NCBI RefSeq assembly: GCF_010020825.1
Contig: NZ_JAACJE010000001.1
Location: forward strand, 2,790,001-2,854,000
Reading direction: 5' to 3'
Length of the DNA: 64,000 nucleotides
Origin: Acidovorax sp. 210-6
GTDB taxonomy: Bacteria; Pseudomonadota; Gammaproteobacteria; Burkholderiales; Burkholderiaceae_C
This document shows, in pieces, positions 17,998 to 26,237 of the stretch (positions within the stretch are counted from its first letter, which is position 1; every line of letters starts with the position of its first letter). Both the position numbers and the translations under genes were made by a program. The notes beneath the pieces are model-generated. The model was not told the DNA's origin, did not search any database, and was given only the letters and a program-made list of their open reading frames with translations.

Positions 17998-18438
17998 TTA
18001 CCGGGCGGCAACGTTTACCTTGTGCGCGATCTTCGACTCGAGTGCGCTGCGATCGGCAGCCACAAACGTCACACGACCCTCGCAGACCAGTTCAAGAGAA
18101 TCATGGGCGCGCACATTGAATGTCACGCTTCGGGGTCCCAATCGTTCAACCCAACCCGAAAGACGAATCTCTGCGCCAGGAGGTATAGGTCCACGGTGTT
18201 CCAAGTGAATGCTGCGGCCCACGACAACCTCTCGTTCGTGGTCAACGTGCCGCTGCATTTCTTTGATGCAGATAGATTCGACGACGGCCACGAGATACCC
18301 CGTAGCGATGCACTCAATGAGCGTCTCAGCGTAACCACGCCCATGCGGCAACTGCGTGAACAGCGAGCGGGCGGTTTGATGAGACGGAACGACATAGACC
18401 TCGTCGAAGGAGATCTGGCTGATGCTCTCATGGTTCAT
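17998..18438 (-). CDS. FlK-like thioesterase/hotdog protein
   Basis: 146-aa protein resembling fluoroacetyl-CoA-thioesterase-like proteins: 'YAETLIECIATGYLVAVVES' (the helix-start acidic residue region), 'VGRSIHLEHRGPIPPGAEIRL', 'VTFNVRAHDSLELVCEGRVTFV'. FlK-type proteins hydrolyse short acyl-CoA; the substrate here is unknown. Start chosen at ATG 18438 since homology-like sequence begins there; no good ribosome-binding site was found and the frame is open to 18606. It follows the Cas4-like half genes in the same direction. Its place in the mobile element may be cargo. Confidence 0.6.
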   Translation of the reverse strand: MNHESISQISFDEVYVVPSHQTARSLFTQLPHGRGYAETLIECIATGYLVAVVESICIKEMQRHVDHEREVVVGRSIHLEHRGPIPPGAEIRLSGWVERLGPRSVTFNVRAHDSLELVCEGRVTFVAADRSALESKIAHKVNVAAR

Positions 18439-18551
18439 GGATCGGGACGGCTCGCGCCAACGTGGATGATGACCAGAGCAATATCCCCGGCGATGCCCAC
18501 ACCAGTCCACGAGAAATCCTGTCCGAATTTCGAGCATTTCGCGATCAGGCC

Positions 18552-19100
18552 TTACCTGCGAACAGAAAGCCGGTCGCACTCCAACCGAAAGGCACATCCA
18601 CTGCATGCCTTTGGCGAACGCGCATAAGTCGGCTCAATACGCCCCTCCAGGATCGCTTCGCGGCGACGCACAAGGGCGACGATTTCCTCGACTCCCAGCA
18701 ATTTCACACTTTGCGAACTGCGTGTGTGCCTGCCCGTCGGGCTTGCGAAGCTCACGAAGGCTTGTGGCTCGACGACCTCCCCGGTCTGTGCCTCGATCAC
18801 CAATTTCTGCACCGACAGTTGGATTCGGTCAGTTTCATGAACACGAGCTGCAAGACGCGTCTTGAGTTCGACCAGTACCAACATGCCATTGGCACGACGG
18901 TACACACGATCGACTCTGGCAACGAGGCGCAAGGGATGCCGCATGCGAAAGAGCCTCTCCATATAGACCAGTTCGGCACCGGCCAGCTCTCGCGGTCGGG
19001 AGGCCCGTTCGCCAGACCGATGGCGGCCCATCCATAGCAGCGCCAGCCACAGGACAAGCGCAACGAAACCGGCGAGCACATACATGGCAGACCAGGTCAT
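18552..19100 (-). CDS. Membrane-anchored PD-(D/E)XK nuclease, C-terminal half of a Cas4-like protein
   Basis: 182 aa: an N-terminal transmembrane helix (about 4-24), then a PD-(D/E)XK-type core with D64, E78-L-K80 and Q94, and a terminal cysteine cluster C166-x2-C169-x5-C175 as in the Fe-S end of Cas4/AddB-type nucleases. Those enzymes need a fourth, N-terminal cysteine, absent here but present in the upstream gene (Cys23), whose stop overlaps this start as ATGA. I infer a split Cas4-like exonuclease. A stand-alone PD-(D/E)XK protein is the alternative. Confidence 0.65.
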   Translation of the reverse strand: MTWSAMYVLAGFVALVLWLALLWMGRHRSGERASRPRELAGAELVYMERLFRMRHPLRLVARVDRVYRRANGMLVLVELKTRLAARVHETDRIQLSVQKLVIEAQTGEVVEPQAFVSFASPTGRHTRSSQSVKLLGVEEIVALVRRREAILEGRIEPTYARSPKACSGCAFRLECDRLSVRR

Positions 19101-19543
19101 GGCAGCCCCCTGTCGCTCATCGCCTTCGCACACCAGGCAACCACGATGCGCAGTACGCATCGCACCCCGATCACTATCCCAGGCGATCGCGCCATGATGC
19201 GGCAGCCCATTGGTGCCACCCGGTAGTACGTCGCAACCAGGGCTCTTCCCCAGCACTGGCGCAGGAGCACCGCATCGCGGTACGCGCGAAGTACCTGCGT
19301 CTCCGATGCATCCGGGCCAAACACGAAGGTCGCCACGAAGCACCGGCGATCCGCCGTCGCTGCCACGCCCTCTTCCCAATACCGCTGGTGGGCCACCTGC
19401 CCTCGGGCCATGGCCTTTCGCTGCTTCGGGGTAGCCCGCTCCCCATGGAGATGGGCCAGCTGCACTCGCTTCTCGCAGAAGCCCATCTCGGCCAAATCCT
19501 TCGCGGCCACCTCGCCCTGACGCCCCATTCCTTGTCTTGGCAT
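19097..19543 (-). CDS. Putative N-terminal half of a Cas4-like nuclease
   Basis: 148 aa. Residues 14-56 (AKDLAEMGFCEKRVQLAHLH...RGQVAHQRY) resemble the start of Cas4-type proteins: first Fe-S cysteine (C23) followed by the conserved G...H (G48, H52). The C-terminal half is hydrophobic and cysteine-containing (GIVIGVRCVLRIVVAWCAKA) and may be a membrane helix. Start ATG 19543 has a GAGG site. Overlaps by 4 nt the downstream PD-(D/E)XK gene, implying co-translation and perhaps complex formation at the membrane. Confidence 0.55.
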   Translation of the reverse strand: MPRQGMGRQGEVAAKDLAEMGFCEKRVQLAHLHGERATPKQRKAMARGQVAHQRYWEEGVAATADRRCFVATFVFGPDASETQVLRAYRDAVLLRQCWGRALVATYYRVAPMGCRIMARSPGIVIGVRCVLRIVVAWCAKAMSDRGLP

Positions 19544-19550
19544 ATGCACC

Positions 19551-19826
19551 TCACTCAGCCAGGCTCGGCCCGAACACATCGTTGGTCACGCCCGCGGAAG
19601 CCAGCACCTCGCGGCCCGCCGATGCCAGCACAGGGCGAGGACCGTCGACGGCAAAGATTCCGTACTGCACCAGCAATCCGTCGTAGGCCAGCACGCGCAG
19701 CCGGTTGACCCGCTTGCCACCTTTCGGAAATCGCACCAGCTCGTCATACAGCCGCGGGTTGTCCGCACGCGCCAGCTCGAACACCAGCCGAACCGGCTTG
19801 GAATCCTGTTGTGTGTTTCCGTTCAT
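19551..19826 (-). CDS. Small ParR-like partition adaptor (putative)
   Basis: 91 aa, start overlapping the stop of the actin-like PRTRC D gene by 4 nt (ATGA at 19823-19826). The segment 'NPRLYDELVRFPKGGKRVNR' resembles the helical DNA-binding N-terminus of ParR/StbB proteins that follow parM genes. Position and size match an actin-type partition adaptor, but the similarity is weak and read by eye. Confidence 0.5.
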   Translation of the reverse strand: MNGNTQQDSKPVRLVFELARADNPRLYDELVRFPKGGKRVNRLRVLAYDGLLVQYGIFAVDGPRPVLASAGREVLASAGVTNDVFGPSLAE

Positions 19827-20854
19827 GCGATCTCCCCTGCCCCGCGGTCGCGGCCGGGGGCTATCGCGCTGGCGGCATAGTTCTGCCCGGCGAGCTGGAA
19901 TCCGCGGACGTTGGCGAACATCGGCTCCTTGACCTCGTGGATCCGGTGCTTCGGGAACGCCGCCTTCACGGCCTTCTTGAACAAGAAGGCACCACCGCCC
20001 ACCAGAATGATGTTCTGCAGGCTCTCCGGCGTCTCGATCCACTGGCGCATCGTCGACACCGCCTGCTGCGCAACGCTCTCGGCCAGGGGCAAGTGCCGAC
20101 CCATGTCGTAGGGTTTCTGGAAGATCACAGGCGACTTGCCGGAGCGCAAGGCCAGGTCGATGGCGTCGTAGTCGCGGTACGGCGAGCCGATATCCTTGGA
20201 GATCTCGGCTGCCAGCAGCCGCAGCACGTCCGACATGCCACGGTTGATCGAATGCGACTGTTTCTGCACCAGGCGCATGCCACGCGTGACCAGCCAGTCG
20301 AAGGTGCGAGAACCAGGGTCGATCACCAGGCTCTGCTCGGTTCCGATGGTTGCCATCTTCTTGTGCTCGGCCGCGTAGTGGACCAAGGCACCCTGCGGTT
20401 GGGCAACGGCCATCGCTTTGGCGACGGTGACGGTCTTCCCGCCGCCTATCTGATGTTCTCCTGCCATGGTCTTTTCCAGGGCCGATTTCTTCAGCGAGAA
20501 GAGCGCCACCGGCAACCCGACGATCAGCAGATCGATGTGGGACACCTTCATCATGCTGAGCGCGCCGCGCAGCAGGGCCATGTATTCCGGAGACTCGGTG
20601 TACTCGTCGTGCAGCTGTTTGGCACGGAAGGTGTCGGCCGCCAGGCCGACGTCGGGCCCGACCTCGTAGAACAGCGGCCCGACCGGGATGCAGACGGTTT
20701 TGCGCCGTTCGCTGGCCGGCCAGTGAGGCGTCTCTCCGCTGGACGGATAGGCGACGGACGGAAAGCTGGCGCAGCGGATTTCATTTCCCACGACGCCAGT
20801 GACGAATTTGGTGTTGCCGGACCCGACATCCACCGCTCGGACGATCAATTCCAT
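19823..20854 (-). CDS. PRTRC system protein D, ParM/StbA-type actin-like ATPase
   Basis: 343 aa actin-fold protein, with phosphate-1 loop 'VDVGSGNTKF' at the N-terminus, a second phosphate loop 'VIDPGSRTFDWLV', and 'IILVGGGAFLF' in the nucleotide pocket. Plasmid ParM/StbA proteins polymerise to push DNA copies apart; PRTRC protein D is the family name for this StbA-like member. It is separated from the rest of the PRTRC cassette by the integrase/H-NS pair and by a 1.2 kb non-coding region that could hold its centromere. Starts the leftward operon D - ParR-like - Cas4-like halves. Confidence 0.8.
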   Translation of the reverse strand: MELIVRAVDVGSGNTKFVTGVVGNEIRCASFPSVAYPSSGETPHWPASERRKTVCIPVGPLFYEVGPDVGLAADTFRAKQLHDEYTESPEYMALLRGALSMMKVSHIDLLIVGLPVALFSLKKSALEKTMAGEHQIGGGKTVTVAKAMAVAQPQGALVHYAAEHKKMATIGTEQSLVIDPGSRTFDWLVTRGMRLVQKQSHSINRGMSDVLRLLAAEISKDIGSPYRDYDAIDLALRSGKSPVIFQKPYDMGRHLPLAESVAQQAVSTMRQWIETPESLQNIILVGGGAFLFKKAVKAAFPKHRIHEVKEPMFANVRGFQLAGQNYAASAIAPGRDRGAGEIA

Positions 20855-22054
20855 GTGAGTGCTCCAAGTAAAGAACCATGTCGATCAGCATCGGCACGCC
20901 GATGCCTCCACGCCACGCGCAATCCGCCCGGAATGCCCCGCATTTCGGCATCAGGCTCTCTCTGCCGTCATCCGGGTGGAACGACAGCGACGATGCACTG
21001 ACACCTGTCGCTGGCCTCTTCCTTCGAGACTTGCGCGTGTGTCACCACGGTCTCACTGCTTTGGCACTCGTCAACCCCGAACGCAAGCCACTGCTCCATT
21101 CAGCGGTGCTTGTCCCACACCCGCCTTGAGCGCCCCGTGTTGGACCAGAGGCAGGCGGTTCGCCTGTCAAGCCCGCATGCAGCCTCGCTCTGCCGCCCTG
21201 CGGGACACTAAATGGCCCCTATCAGGCCGTCGCGTCGGCGCAAGCGCCACCGGCAACCCAGGTTTCATGCCGTCGCATTGCCACGCCTGCATTGACCTGC
21301 AAGCCACTTTCGTCATCCACTACAGGTTCCCGAGGGCCAACCTTGGCCCGCTCCATCGCGGAGCAAAAGGCGTCGCAGTCGTTACCTGCCCTTCAAGCCC
21401 CGGTCCTGAACCGGGGTGGCCGTCGCCCCCGAGGCGACCGCCCCGAGGTTCTCTTTCGTAGTGCATGTGCCTATGACCTTCGCCAGCCCTGTGGCTGGGC
21501 GCTCCCAGAAGCGCGTCAAGGCCATCGATCTCCCGACCTGGCACCCGATGCCGGCTCCCGATCCCGCCATTACTGAGCACGCGTGTTTCACGCCGCAAGC
21601 GGTTGTGCTTGCCCCCGAAGGGGCTCCCCGCTTGTCCCCGCTCAAACGCTCGACACCGCCCTGGACTTTCGGTCAGGGGCGGACCCATGCGCGCGAATGG
21701 CGCTGCGAATTCCAGGATTGATCCACCAGATAGCGCGAGACCTGATCTCGGCGCCGATGCGACTGTTTGCCCTCGAGGCAGCAGTGCGTCACCAGCCTCC
21801 GCCGTTGCAGAAATGCATATGCGGAGCCGGATCACACGTTTTCATTTTTAAGACCGACCGAGCTGGCCCTGCACGCGCATGTGGCTGGCGCAACCCCTGG
21901 GTCGGTGGCGCATGTCGTGGTCGCGTGCGCCGCCGTGATGAATCGACCTCCCGCACCAGCGGCTGACGGAATCCGTCGCTGGTGCTGGCCTTACCGGATT
22001 CCTGCCAGTGCGCCGTTCGGGCGGCGTGCTGTCCCCTTTGATTTGGAGAACACC
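20855..22054. other. 1.2 kb non-coding region rich in stem-loops
   Basis: No convincing gene on either strand. Contains an inverted repeat CAGCGAC / GTCGCTG (20985-20991, 21007-21013) and a run of small G+C-rich hairpins described separately. It lies between the divergent starts of the actin-like gene and the second recombinase, where promoters, a parC-like centromere or an origin would be expected. Confidence 0.6.
21398..21634. ncRNA. Tandem stem-loop cluster, candidate structured RNA or centromere
   Basis: Four hairpins: CCCCGGT/ACCGGGG (21398-21416, loop CCTGA); GTCGCC/GGCGAC (21422-21438, loop CCCGA); CAGCC/GGCTG (21484-21497); and a two-storey stem CAAGCGG/CCGCTTG (21596-21602, 21628-21634) enclosing GCCCC-cgaa-GGGGC (21611-21624). 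Upstream of an XerD-like integrase gene, the setting reported for STAXI RNAs; membership not tested. Confidence 0.4.
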
Positions 22055-23194
22055 ATGACGACCCCTTCCACTCAGTCAACCAATCCCATCAGCGCGAGGC
22101 GCATACCCGGCACAGATCGGCCACGGCGGCAAGCCTGGACAGACAAGACACCCCAGGAAATCCTTGCCCGGCTGCGGCCCGGCCATGCCGATCCCATGCG
22201 CGTGCTGGAGACACTGATCGAGCTGTTCAACACCCGGCACACGGCGCGCGAGAAAACCGTCTCGCACAAGACCCGCGCCGAGCGCGCCCGCTTCCTGCGG
22301 CGTTTCTTCCTCGACCTCAAGCTGAAAGCTGGCTTCCACACCGTGCCAGATCCGCGCAACCTGGGACAGAAGCATCTGCACGCAATGGTGCAGGTGTGGC
22401 AGCGCGAGCATCTGGCACCCGCGACGATCCAGACCTACCTGTCTTTTCTGCGCGGATTGGCATCCTGGATGAACAAGCCCGGCCTCGTGCTACTTCCGGC
22501 GCGCTATGGCTTGTGCCTGGAGGAATACCAGCGCCATGAGTACGCCCAGCACGACAAAAGCTGGAGCGCGCACGGCATCGATGTGGAAGCCATCCTCGCC
22601 CAGGTCACGCAGTACGACGCACGGATCGCGGCCTCGATGCGGCTGATGCACACGCTGGCGCTGCGGCGCAAGGAATCGGTGATGTTCCGCCCTTTTGAAC
22701 ACGTCGCGCCCTTCGAGGACACGGGCCTGCCTGCCGAGCGCCGCAAGGCGGATGAGTACGTGTGGATCAAGGGCAAGGGTGGGCGCGTGCGCTGGGTCGC
22801 GCTGGAAACGGAACAACAGCGGGCCTCGGTGGCACTGGCGCGCTCGCTGGTCACAAGCCGCGACGCCCACCTGGGCCACCCAGCGCTCGACCTGAAGCGC
22901 AATCTGCGCCGACTCGACTACGCCCTGGAGAAGTTCGGAATCACGAAACGCCTAGCGGGCACCACGGGGCATGGACTGCGCCATGGCAATGTGAACGATC
23001 TGTACGAGAGCATTGCGGGCGTGCCGTCGCCCGTGCGTGGAGGCGGAACCGTAGCCGCCGATGTGGACCATGCGGCACGACTGGCCGTGTCCGAGCGGGC
23101 CGGCCATTCGAGGGCCAGGGCTTCCGGCGCCTATATAGGAGCGGTACTGCCCAAGCAACCCACCGGCAACCGAGGCCCAATCTCCCCTCTTTGA
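22055..23194 (+). CDS. Second tyrosine recombinase/integrase-domain protein
   Basis: 379 aa, start ATG 22055 with GGAG upstream. SAM-like N-terminal half, then a catalytic domain with Arg in 'TLALRRKESVMF', 'KGKGGRVRWVAL' beta strand, HGLRHG (HxxR), 'ERAGHSRARASGAYIG' supplying the last His and the nucleophilic Tyr. All catalytic residues seem present, with an insert between the HxLRH and GH boxes. This class usually sits inside plasmid-like ICEs, away from the boundary integrase; role may be dimer resolution or stability. Convergent with the H-NS gene. Confidence 0.8.
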   Translation: MTTPSTQSTNPISARRIPGTDRPRRQAWTDKTPQEILARLRPGHADPMRVLETLIELFNTRHTAREKTVSHKTRAERARFLRRFFLDLKLKAGFHTVPDPRNLGQKHLHAMVQVWQREHLAPATIQTYLSFLRGLASWMNKPGLVLLPARYGLCLEEYQRHEYAQHDKSWSAHGIDVEAILAQVTQYDARIAASMRLMHTLALRRKESVMFRPFEHVAPFEDTGLPAERRKADEYVWIKGKGGRVRWVALETEQQRASVALARSLVTSRDAHLGHPALDLKRNLRRLDYALEKFGITKRLAGTTGHGLRHGNVNDLYESIAGVPSPVRGGGTVAADVDHAARLAVSERAGHSRARASGAYIGAVLPKQPTGNRGPISPL

Positions 23195-23204
23195 AGAACC
23201 CGTG

Positions 23205-23534
23205 TCAGGCAACGCGCAAATCAGCCTCGGCTTTGCCGTTGGCAAGCGCTTCGACAAACCACTTGGGCTTGCGACCGAAGCCTGACCAAGTGTGGCCCGC
23301 ATCGTCCTTGTACTTGACGCGACCAACTTCGGGCCTGAGTCTTTTGGCAGTACCGTATGCATTGCGCGAAAGGCCGTCCAATCCCAGGTCGGCGGCAGTG
23401 ATGCCGTAGTAGGCTATCGCCTCTTTCATGCGGGCAATCACCCCTGCCTTCTCTGCAACGCGGGTTTCCTCCCGCTCCCTTTGCAGCTTGGCAATCTCTG
23501 CGTCGATTTCTAGAGCCGTCCGTTTGCGAACCAT
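23205..23534 (-). CDS. H-NS-family DNA-binding protein
   Basis: 109 aa, with an N-terminal coiled-coil oligomerisation part ('EIDAEIAKLQREREETRVAEKAG') and a C-terminal DNA-binding motif 'GHTWSGFGRKPKWF' of the H-NS/BprA type. Element-borne H-NS proteins often silence transfer genes and mask A+T-rich cargo. Positioned between the second recombinase and the PRTRC run; own promoter likely in the 128-bp gap. Confidence 0.88.
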   Translation of the reverse strand: MVRKRTALEIDAEIAKLQREREETRVAEKAGVIARMKEAIAYYGITAADLGLDGLSRNAYGTAKRLRPEVGRVKYKDDAGHTWSGFGRKPKWFVEALANGKAEADLRVA

Positions 23535-23662
23535 AGCAGTCTCTGGATATTGAGTGCGCGGAATTGCGCGGTCATGCGGCGCAAGGCATGGTGACCCAAC
23601 CGCACTACAAGTCTATAGCAGTACGCATCCGGCTCGGTTTGGGAGTCCAATCGGCCAGCCAA

Positions 23663-23872
23663 TCACAGCGCTGGCGATACGTCGAAGTCCTCGTCGGGAT
23701 AGATCGCCGCGCCGCGCGGGCGTATTCCATCCGCTTCCACTTCGTCCTCGGACAGGCCGAAGCGCGACAACGCTGCGCAGCGCGCCAGTGCTTCGGTGGA
23801 CTCGCCCACCTTTCCGATATGGACGGCCTCTCCGTCGCGCACAACGCGCACATTCCATTGCTGCATGCTCAT
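23663..23872 (-). CDS. Small protein coupled to the PRTRC ThiF gene
   Basis: 69 aa of unknown function, acidic C-terminal half ('DEVEADGIRP...YPDEDFDVSPAL'). Its ATG overlaps the ThiF stop (23869-23872, ATGA), so it is translated with the cassette. The N-terminal 'MSMQQWNVRVVRDGEAVHIGKV' could form a small beta sheet. No family recognised. Confidence 0.6.
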   Translation of the reverse strand: MSMQQWNVRVVRDGEAVHIGKVGESTEALARCAALSRFGLSEDEVEADGIRPRGAAIYPDEDFDVSPAL

Positions 23873-24735
23873 TCGGCTTCTGCCTCCGTGAGAGTCCTGG
23901 ATTCGGACTGGTTAGATTCACTGCCCGCATGGAAGAACCCGAAGCGCGCCCAGGTGCGAGGATCAACTTCGATGGGGCCTGCGCGCTTGGAGTCGAGATT
24001 GACCACCACCCCATGCTGCGCGAGCCGCCCCCTGGAAAACAGTTCGTAGAGCAGCTGCGCCGCGAAGCGCACCGCCACGTCGTTGACGAACAGCCCCTGG
24101 GATGCCAGCGACATGCGAACCGAGCAGGACGGCTGGTTGTCCTCGGGAGCCGTGTCGTCGAGCAGTTCAGGAAACAGTTCGGTCACGCACGGCAGCCGCG
24201 GCTCCGTTGCCCGCGGGTCCAATGCCCTCCCGCCTTCGGGCTGGCCGAGCACCACCTGCGCCATGGCTTCCGTGTTGCCCAGGTCGAGCCAGTAGCGGTA
24301 GCGGCTGGTGTCCCGCCAAGCGATGCGGTGCAGCGCACCCCGCGCCGAGCGGCTGTCCACGCAACTGATCAGCAAGTCCGTACCCGCCCAGTAGCGCTGG
24401 CCGTTCACATGCTCCTCATAGCGCATCGGGTGGGCGTCCCAGTCCAGGCCGTAGAACTGGTTCAGGCGGTGGATGGTGACCAACGCCTTGTGCCTGCCGA
24501 TGTCGGCGGCGCTGTAGAGCTGCCGACCGACATTCGCTTCGCTGACACGGTCGGCGTCGAAGGCGGTGACGTGCAGGCCGCAGGGATGGCCCAGGGCGCG
24601 CATCGCAATGTCCAGGCGCGCGAGGCACGCCGCCATCTGCGCCCCGTTGCCGCCCACGCCGACCAGATGCACCGCAACGCGGCGTTCCAGCAACTTCGGA
24701 TGAATCAGGTGTTCCACCAGCGCCTCCAATTCCAT
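23869..24735 (-). CDS. PRTRC system ThiF-family protein (E1-like adenylating enzyme)
   Basis: 288 aa with a Rossmann ATP site (VHLVGVGGNGAQ, G26-x-G28-G29-N30-G31) and the E1 pattern 'FDADRVSEANVGRQ' (D-x-D...N..R-Q). Later 'LLISCVDSRSARG' and 'DNQPSCSVRMSLASQG' provide cysteines that could carry a thioester. ThiF/E1 proteins adenylate the C-terminal glycine of ubiquitin-like partners; here the partner would be PRTRC C. 35 bp after PRTRC A and overlapping the small protein downstream. Confidence 0.88.
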   Translation of the reverse strand: MELEALVEHLIHPKLLERRVAVHLVGVGGNGAQMAACLARLDIAMRALGHPCGLHVTAFDADRVSEANVGRQLYSAADIGRHKALVTIHRLNQFYGLDWDAHPMRYEEHVNGQRYWAGTDLLISCVDSRSARGALHRIAWRDTSRYRYWLDLGNTEAMAQVVLGQPEGGRALDPRATEPRLPCVTELFPELLDDTAPEDNQPSCSVRMSLASQGLFVNDVAVRFAAQLLYELFSRGRLAQHGVVVNLDSKRAGPIEVDPRTWARFGFFHAGSESNQSESRTLTEAEAE

Positions 24736-24770
24736 GTCCTGCCGTCAGTCTCTCGCGGGGAGGATGGCTT

Positions 24771-25481
24771 TCAAGCGCGGTGCCAGCGTCGCACCAAGCG
24801 CAGCACCCAGCCATCGCGGCCTGCACCGGGCTCCCCTACATCCGGCATGGATGCCAACGCCTGCGGCCCCTGCCACGGATGGTGCGGCAGCGATTTGTAG
24901 AGCCCGTTGATCACCAGCCGGAAGCACGCCACCGGCGCGGGCTGGTCCAGCAGCCCGAACACCCCGGCCACCTTGATGCCCTGGTCGTCCCGGTCATCGT
25001 CGGCCGACCAGAAGGCCGGGCCACGGCCATGCGTGTGCAAGTCCACCGCTACCGACTCGTCGCTGGCCATCGGCGGCCTGCGGTAGTCGATGCGCACGGG
25101 CGAGGCACGTTCGGCCTCGCAGATCGCCAAGCGCAGCCGCCCGGTGCTGCGCGAGTAAATCAGCACCCCGGCGGCCTCATCGGGCAGGTGCTGCCGCCCA
25201 TAGGCCACGAATTCCTCGATCATCCTGATCGGCAGTTGCCCGAAGCTGAACCGCAGGGACTCCTGCACCTCCCCGTAGGGCAGGCGCATCGCAGGGGGCT
25301 CCAGCCCCAAGGCGGTGATGCTGTCGAGCCAGTCCAACCGGGTCTGCACGAACCAGCCGTTGCGGGCGACCACAATGCGCTGGCCGTTGGCCATGTCCGG
25401 CAGCGCGCCGAAGCGCGGCGCGGCCACAACGGGGCAGGCGGCGAGCAGGGCCTGGTCCCTGGGGTCTATCGTGTACGTCAT
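24771..25481 (-). CDS. PRTRC system protein A, JAB/JAMM metallopeptidase
   Basis: 236 aa. The JAMM zinc site is complete: E102 in 'PDEAAGVLIYS', H149-T-H151, S159 and D162 (H-x-H-x7-S-x2-D). JAB peptidases remove or process ubiquitin-like proteins, so this is the expected deconjugase/processing enzyme of the cassette. Start ATG 25481 overlaps the stop of protein B (ATGA); the frame continues upstream to 25820 only as a shadow of B. Confidence 0.9.
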   Translation of the reverse strand: MTYTIDPRDQALLAACPVVAAPRFGALPDMANGQRIVVARNGWFVQTRLDWLDSITALGLEPPAMRLPYGEVQESLRFSFGQLPIRMIEEFVAYGRQHLPDEAAGVLIYSRSTGRLRLAICEAERASPVRIDYRRPPMASDESVAVDLHTHGRGPAFWSADDDRDDQGIKVAGVFGLLDQPAPVACFRLVINGLYKSLPHHPWQGPQALASMPDVGEPGAGRDGWVLRLVRRWHRA

Positions 25482-26218
25482 GGGGCCTCCGGTTCGCCGA
25501 GCAGTTGGCCCAGCGTGGTCTTGGTATCGACCAGCACCCGTTCGGGAAAGCGCTTGAAGCGCTGGTTCAGCATGTCGCGCCAGAATGCATAGGAACCGCC
25601 CCGGTAGTTCAGCAGCTTGCCCGCCACGTTGGGGTGCGTGAAGTAGGAGTGGAAGAACGCATCGTTCCAGGCACCGATCTTCTCCACGGTCGTTCCCTCG
25701 GGCACCGGCACGTTGCCCTGGCAGATGTGGCCGTGGGCATTGACATTGAAGAACGGGGCCTGGAACAGCGGCGTGCCCAGCGTCGGGCGGCGGCTGCCCT
25801 TGACCGCCCACACCCGCCACGCTCGGCTGGAGGCCCCGAAAACCAGCCCCGGCAGCGGCACCGCCTCACCGCGCTCGCCACCGCCGAAGGATTCGGCATG
25901 GTCGGCGCCCACGCGGAACGCGATGTGCCTGCGCGCCGGTGGTGCCCACCACACCAGCACGTCGCCATGCACGTAAAGCACGGTCTCAGGCAGAAAGCCG
26001 CCGTGCGCGGCCCGCTGGAGCAAGGCCGAGGCCAGTTCCCGCGCCGCCTGGGCGGTCATGGCCCGTCCCGCGCCGATGACTGGCGCACCGTCCACGGTCA
26101 GAACCTCATGCACGGTGGCAAGCGCGCCACCCGAGCGTCCGTGGTACAGCAGCACGGCCTGATCCAGCGTCAGCACGTCGTCCGTGGGTGTGTGGATGGA
26201 AAATTCCGCTTCGCTCAT
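25478..26218 (-). CDS. PRTRC system protein B, E2-like
   Basis: 246 aa with a single cysteine in the whole protein, C166, in 'FFNVNAHGHICQGNV'. This is the position of the catalytic cysteine in the Prok-E2 group that travels with bacterial ThiF and JAB genes. That makes it the likely E2-type carrier of the ubiquitin-like protein; the assignment rests on family knowledge plus this motif. Ribosome-binding site AGGAGG precedes ATG 26218. Overlaps protein A by 4 nt and starts 19 nt after protein F. Confidence 0.82.
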   Translation of the reverse strand: MSEAEFSIHTPTDDVLTLDQAVLLYHGRSGGALATVHEVLTVDGAPVIGAGRAMTAQAARELASALLQRAAHGGFLPETVLYVHGDVLVWWAPPARRHIAFRVGADHAESFGGGERGEAVPLPGLVFGASSRAWRVWAVKGSRRPTLGTPLFQAPFFNVNAHGHICQGNVPVPEGTTVEKIGAWNDAFFHSYFTHPNVAGKLLNYRGGSYAFWRDMLNQRFKRFPERVLVDTKTTLGQLLGEPEAP

Positions 26219-26237
26219 CTTCGATGACCTCCTGCTG

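Noticed and set aside
17688-23194. CRISPR array or cas operon, suggested by Cas4-like genes
   Set aside because: No spaced direct repeats and no cas1/cas2 or effector genes are visible.
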